A stretch of DNA of 64,000 nucleotides from Odontocerum albicorne (taxonomy: Eukaryota > Arthropoda > Insecta > Trichoptera > Odontoceridae), in NCBI GenBank assembly GCA_949825065.1, contig OX463863.1, forward strand, positions 17,283,240 through 17,347,239, in the 5' to 3' direction. A program made the position numbers and the translations under genes. Position 1 is the first letter of the stretch. Each line of letters begins with the position of its first letter. This document shows positions 57,988-64,000 of this stretch, in pieces. Below the pieces are notes generated by a model. The model saw only the letters and a program-made list of their open reading frames with translations, searched no databases and had not been told where the DNA came from.

Positions 57988-59040
57988 ATATTTTTCATAT
58001 TCATATGGAATGTCATATTTGGTTGCAGATAAAGAAGGAGCAATTTTGTCTAAAAAAGTGTGAACCCAACACTCTATTGGTATTTTGTGTAAACGAGTTG
58101 AGTAGACGGACCTACTGTATCCATCCATCTTTCTTCTTCTTAGAAAGTAAGTGTTTTTTGACGGCTTGTATTTTGCAAAAATGAAGAAAATTTGACTCAG
58201 TCAAGTTATTTTTATAAGATTGATAGAATTTTTTTCTGAGATTTAACTGCATTTGAACACTCTTCATCCCACCATGGAGGGGGTTGTGGCTTAAAGAAGT
58301 ATTTTTTTAAAAGGGAATCGAAGAGTGAACCGCCTGGATCACCAACTCTACGAATTTATCATGCAGAATATGGAAGTTTTTGTGTGTCGGCAATCTAGTT
58401 GTATTGAGGCATCGAGAGTATGGGAGAATTAGTTCCAATCGGCTCTGCCAGTGTTCAATTGACTACACATGGGGTTGATGAATGGAGGATGAGGTGATGG
58501 AAACGAAATGATCATGGGAAGATGATCACTCCCGTGGGGATCAGGCGCTACATTCCTCGATAGCATAGAGGCTAATGTGGCTGAACAGATTGATAAATCT
58601 ATTGCGCTTGAATTTTGATTCGGCGCTGTCAATCGGGCAGGTAAGCCGTCATTCAGTACACAAAGTTCAAAGTCATCCAGAATATTCACAAGTTCAGATC
58701 CTCTCTCCCTGGCTCCATCCCAACTCATTGTCTGCGAAGACTGCCGGGGTCAGCTCTCTTCGTCGTCAGGTTGTATTCTCTTCTGTCCCGGACTACGTCC
58801 CCAAGGCCGTGCCTCTGCATCAGGTTATCTTTTTGCACCACCCATGAATTCTTTGGTCTTCCTCTGGTTGTTATTCGAGGAAGATCCATGGAGATTGCCT
58901 GGTTCACAATGTGATCGGGTGCTCTGCGTCCAACGTGCCCATACCATCTCAATCGCCTCTCCTCCATCTTGCTGTTGATGTCTGTAACACCCAGGCTTCC
59001 AAGTTCAGATCCAAATCTACATATTCTGGGTCAGTGATCG
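57988..59040 (-). pseudogene. I-clade-like LINE: endonuclease end and linker, split by another LINE
   Basis: 58700-58430 encodes the end of an APE-type endonuclease (SELVNILDDFELCVLNDGLP, SSAIDLSICSATLASMLS, DPHGSDHLPMIIS). 58400-58000 holds the linker (FVELVIQAVHSSIP, KKFYQSYKNN). A 300-bp RTE-like 3' end is inserted at 58701-59000; beyond it the frame continues to about 59040. Several stops; inactive. Confidence 0.75.
58701..59000 (-). mobile_element. 5'-truncated RTE-like LINE (300 bp)
   Basis: The same 3' end as the element at 26044-29152 (starts CTCTCTCCCTGG on the plus strand; encodes EERRLRWYGHVGRRAPDHIV). Flanked by the 11-bp duplication AAGTTCAGATC at 58690-58700 and 59001-59011, a typical target-primed insertion. 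Closely similar to the large copy, so the family moved recently. Confidence 0.92.
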
Positions 59041-59319
59041 CCAAACTCAATAAGGATGTGAGCTTCTTTCGGAAATTAAAACTTTCTGATGAGCTATGAG
59101 TACTTATTTTTTCTTTATCATTTTTAATCATCGTCCTTAACCGTACCATACACAATATTATTATATTACTTAAAATACAATACATTAGGACATCGGACTT
59201 CCAATAAAACATAAAATGCGTACTTTAATTATTTATTTATAAAAAAATAGTAAATGAAAAATACCTTGAAATAAGTGAGTAAAAGTAAAAATAATTAGTA
59301 AAAAGAATTAGTGGCATTC
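59041..59319. other. Noncoding spacer
   Basis: Short minus-strand frame with FNFRKKLTSLLSLAITDPEY. It could be LINE or hAT debris, but I cannot assign it. Confidence 0.35.
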
Positions 59320-59700
59320 ACTTTCCTCTACATTTTTTTCAGGTGAGTGACAAGGTTGTCACTCCCATCCAAATGCAATTATCGAGATGTACATCTGTGA
59401 ATCTGTTTCTTTATTTACTTTTAACCGTCTTCATAGTGGAAAACATTGATTCACATAAGTAAGTAAAACAAAACAATGCTTTCATTTTGTAAGTAGAACA
59501 AAACAATGCCTTCATTTTGAGCGCAATTCCAACTTAAATTGGATACTTTTCTGTTGGGACGAAATGCCATACAGATTCTACTCGTACAGTTGAGCCAACA
59601 CTCTTAAGCGACAAATCACATTGAAATTCTATCAATTCCATTTGTGATGAAGGGCCATCTTCTTTAAAATTTTCGACGATACAGCTGGATAGTTTTTCAA
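59320..59700 (-). pseudogene. hAT transposase C-terminal remnant
   Basis: Minus strand: about 59700-59590 gives [20 protein letters not shown] followed by [14 protein letters not shown]. About 59470-59340 gives FTYLCESMFSTMKTVKSK, a TAA stop, then RNRFTDVHLDNCI, the hAT dimerisation region in the style of ZBED/GTF2IRD2-like transposases. The upstream part is replaced by the microsatellite at 59705. Confidence 0.8.
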
Positions 59701-59704
59701 TGTC

Positions 59705-60876
<1,172 letters not shown>

Positions 60877-61464
60877 TCTATATAAATAAAAATGTAAATG
60901 TTCGTTAATTATTGCTAGCTAATCTCCGGAAGTTCTCTACCGATCGCTTTGAAATTTTGAGTAAAGTTAATATTCGTCAACGGAAATGTTTTTTGATTTT
61001 TATTTATATATATATATCAGTGTATATAATAAAATTTTTAAATCAGAATCAACATTACCTAGGCGAACCTGTCGGGGACAAAGATATCAAATATTGAATA
61101 TCAACTGTCAAAATATTATGACAGTTGAGCATATTGCATTTTCGAGGTTTAGTAATTAATATTTGATATTCAATGATTTAGTCTATATACATAAAATATA
61201 AAATAATTTTATGTTTGATAATAAATATTTCCTGTTGAATAATAATTCTACGATAAGTTAGGTTAGAATCCAAGATACGTCAAAATAAAATTTGTGTTAA
61301 TAAGGATAAGTTCCATTGTGTCATAGCAGCTTGAGAAAATCTTAATATGGCTGAGTCTAGACTTTATAGCGCAAGCGCAGGAAATATATTTGGCAGAACT
61401 AATACTAAATTTGTAAAAAATATCCAACTAAAATTTTATTTGTTTTGAAATATTTTGAGTATCG

Positions 61465-61600
61465 TTAAAATAAATATAATCGCTAAAACAAATATAGCTT
61501 ATATGTATAAAGAGATCTAAAATAAATATAACTTACATGTATAAAAAGATCGAGGATCGCTAAAATAAATATAACTTATATATATAAAAAAACAGATGCG
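61465..61600. repeat. Three-copy tandem repeat in the Helitron leader
   Basis: A unit of about 35-40 bp containing AAATAAATATAACTTA followed by TGTATAAAAAGATC, three diverged copies. Confidence 0.65.
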
Positions 61601-62859
61601 TGATACTCTCGCGTGGTAGAAGTGAAACTTCTTAGCTCCTAGGAAAAGTTGATTTTATGCATTGCTTTTTTTCGATTTGTTAACGATTTTTTTTAGGATT
61701 AGGAAATGGTTCTGTGGAATTTAATTCAAGAAAGTCTCTTTTAATTCGATGAAAAAACTATTTTTTTTTATTTTTTATAATAAACAATAATAAATATCTG
61801 CGCTAATTTATCCGCCATTTTCATTTCATAATGTGCGTTGTTAACATACCTACCTCTAAGATTATCTTTTTCACTTAGTTTTTTTAACTTATTTTTTTAT
61901 TTTTCTGTTCAATTAGCGATAAAATTTAATTGTGTTGATTGATTTTCGTTTAAATTCAAATCATATCGTGAATTGATCTCTTGGAGTGACGCGATTATTT
62001 GCTTCACAGAGACAACGTGATGCTGGTATGTACATTTTTGACAAACGTCATATTTATTTTAAACGAACTGACAAATTTTTGCTTATTTGTAACAAGATGT
62101 ATTAATTTGTCATCATTGTTGTTTTTTTTTATGTATTTACCTAAATAACTTGCTATTTATTAGAATAGATATTTATTGTTCATTAATGACGCGTCCAAAC
62201 ATGTCACATCCAAATTTAATTCGTGCGTAGTTTGCAATGTCTTTCCTTAACATTTAATTAATTCCAATAATCTCTCTCTTTGCTTAACATTTAATTCGTT
62301 CCAATTATCTCTGTATTTCCTTAACAATACTCCTATTGGACAAATATTTGACAAATGCGTGTCCAGCTGCAAAACAATCGATCAGCTGAGATATTCTCAC
62401 ATCAATTGCTGGAAATTGGGGACGGAAAGGTGCAGGTTGATATGACCCCAGGATGAATTTCACTGTCTCATAACTTAATGTTTCACAATTTCGAGGAAGC
62501 AGCAGAACGACGTGTAGCCAGACTTGAGGATGCACGGTTGCGAGCACGGCGATCGCGTTCTGCAGATTCAGAACTGGTTCGTTCTCAACAGAATGTACGC
62601 GACAGGCTGATAGTGGCTGAAATAGGTCATTAGGAATATCAAAAGTATCTTTTTTATATAGAATTTAATTTTATCTATACGTTTATATTTCAAAATATAT
62701 CAAATCGTATATAGAAATGGAGATTTTTTAATTAGTTTTATATTCATTCGTTTGAATCAGACCAAGCTTCGCTCTGAAGAATACGTTCATTTGCAAGATA
62801 CAGTTGTAAATGACGGTAATACTACTAACGTTTGAAGACTAACGATTTAGCCATCTTCA

Positions 62860-63812
62860 TATACAGGCAGTCCACGTCATATGCATGAGTATGCTCAATA
62901 TGCAATTGCGTATGTTCGTCACTACGGGTGTCCAGACCTATTCACTACATTCACATGCAATTCAGCTTGGGACGATATACAACAGCTCATGGTAAAACAT
63001 GGAGTGTTTCGGTCTGTGCGCTGCTGGATATACTCAGTGGAATAGCAAAAGAGAGGATGGCCACATGCACATATAGTACTAATCTGGCTCTATGACAAAA
63101 TCACTTGAAACGAAATCGACAATGTAATGTGCGCTGAAATACCCGATGCCGACGTCGATAAGGATTTGCATGAAGTTGTGACGAAATATATGATACATGG
63201 ACCTTGCGGTACACTGAATCCAAATTCACCATGCATGATAGACGGAAAATGATCTAAGCGATATCACGGTTACAGGAAACGATGGATTTCCTTTATAAAG
63301 AAGAAGATCAACAGAAGATGGCGGGAAATTAGCAACCATACAAATGTGAAATGGTGACATCAAAGTAGACAACCATTGGGTTATTGCATATTCGCTTTTG
63401 CTATCAAAAACATACAAAGCGCACATAAACGTGGAATACTGTAACCCCGTTAAATCGATCAAATACATTTGTAAGTACAATACGTGAATAAAGGCAGCTA
63501 CATGGTAGTTTTTGGCGTGCAACCAGAATGCGGGATGGGAATGCGGTCATACATATCGATGAAATCGCACAGTATCAGGCTGGAAGATACATAAGCAGCA
63601 ATGAAGCTGTATGGCGAAATCTTTCATTTCCCATACATGAACGAAGTCCAGCTGTTGTTCACTTAGCAGTACATCTAGAAAATGGACAACGCGTTTATTT
63701 CAGAGCTGCAAATGTGCAACAAATAGCCCTGAATCCACCGGCTACAACGTTAAATGCTTTCTTCACGTTATGTCAAAATGACGCGTTTGCGAAAATACTG
63801 CTGTATCAGTGA
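62860..63812 (+). pseudogene. Helitron Rep domain, frameshifted
   Basis: Conserved HUH-type Rep blocks appear in order: CPDLFTTFTCNSAWDDIQQL, WPHAHIVLIWLYD, VMCAEIPDADVDKDLHEVV, MIHGPCGTLNPNSPCM, then KYICKY. An extra two bases at 63479-63480 separate this from the catalytic YVNKG continuation. The longest open piece (63528-63812) is YQAGRYISSNEAVWRNLSFP through HLENGQRVYF to NDAFAKILLY. Rep nicks DNA through its Tyr residues for rolling-circle transposition. This copy is dead. Confidence 0.85.
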
Positions 63813-64000
63813 TTGTGACATCAAAAGAAGAATTGGTTGAAAAAGTATTTACCAATATTCAAATCAATTATAAGAATCACGATTGGCTGAGTGAACGAGC
63901 TATTGTTGCCGCCAAGAACAAAGACGTTTACGAACTTAACAATATTATTCAGTTCCTTTTTTAATGTTTCGCAATTTTATATGTTTTTGTTATAACTTTC

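Larger units (their letters stand above)
60877..64000 (+). mobile_element. Helitron, rearranged, continues past the window
   Basis: The 5' end TCTATATAAATAAAAATG is shared with 21461. The coding remnants are in an unusual order: a helicase C-terminal piece (62354-62450, VQLQNNRSAEIFSHQLLEIG), then N-terminal-like basic sequence (62490-62620, AAERRVARLEDARLRARRSR), then the Rep domain (62870-63500: GSPRHMHEYAQYAIAYVRHY, the PHAHI two-His motif at 63061-63075, KYICKY and VNKG), the post-Rep region (63550-63810) and another helicase C-terminal piece (63830-63955, LSERAIVAAKNKDVYELNNI). The helicase core is absent. Many frameshifts. The 3' end lies outside the window. Confidence 0.82.

Noticed and set aside
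63226..63522. 98-codon minus-strand frame
   Set aside because: Antisense of the Helitron Rep region.

Overview
This is eukaryotic, AT-rich, repeat-dense DNA, most likely from an insect or a close arthropod relative. The evidence is spliced genes with GT-AG introns, mariner, piggyBac, hAT and Helitron DNA transposons, several LINE clades, Penelope-like retroelements, and kilobase-scale microsatellites. The species cannot be named from the sequence alone. I saw no bacterial operons, rRNA or clear tRNA genes.

The backbone is a small cluster of duplicated C2H2 zinc-finger genes. Each full copy has three exons joined in phase 1: a short acidic exon 1 starting MDPQLHK, an exon 2 starting around MAQPSCD, and a zinc-finger exon 3. 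Copies A (2560-5235, decayed) and B (7711-12797) lie on the minus strand. Copies C (24952-30375), D (42305-44488) and E (52015-54124) lie on the plus strand, so B and C are head to head. B has the largest array (27 good fingers); C, D and E have 11, 9 and 9. Further debris of the same gene unit lies at 21980-22600, 23010-23400 and 45040-45230, and homologous 5' and 3' flanks accompany the copies. The likely products are nuclear DNA-binding regulators whose N-terminal part carries four psi-K-x-E (SUMO-acceptor-like) motifs.

Nearly everything else is transposons, often nested. In order: LINE pieces and a solo LTR (1-2400); a second LTR of the same family inside copy A; a third, unrelated solo LTR (7215-7537); an apparently intact cecropia-type mariner inside intron 1 of B (11313-12600); a piggyBac (13655-16342); a TTAA MITE (16530-17173); a 2.15 kb compound microsatellite (17680-19830); a nearly complete RTE-like LINE inside intron 2 of C (26044-29152); another LINE (31230-32692); Penelope-like elements with hammerhead ribozyme motifs (35370-36600 and 47540-48014); a 4.5 kb Sola-like DNA transposon holding a mariner (37787-42256); a hAT-type element holding two mariners and a palindromic MITE (48053-50975); fragmentary LINEs and a mariner (55740-59040); a hAT transposase remnant and a second microsatellite (59320-60850); and a rearranged Helitron running off the right end (60877-64000).

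Many insertion events can be read directly from target-site duplications or by comparison with an empty homologous site in another copy of the duplicated unit. That makes the window a useful record of duplication and transposition order.
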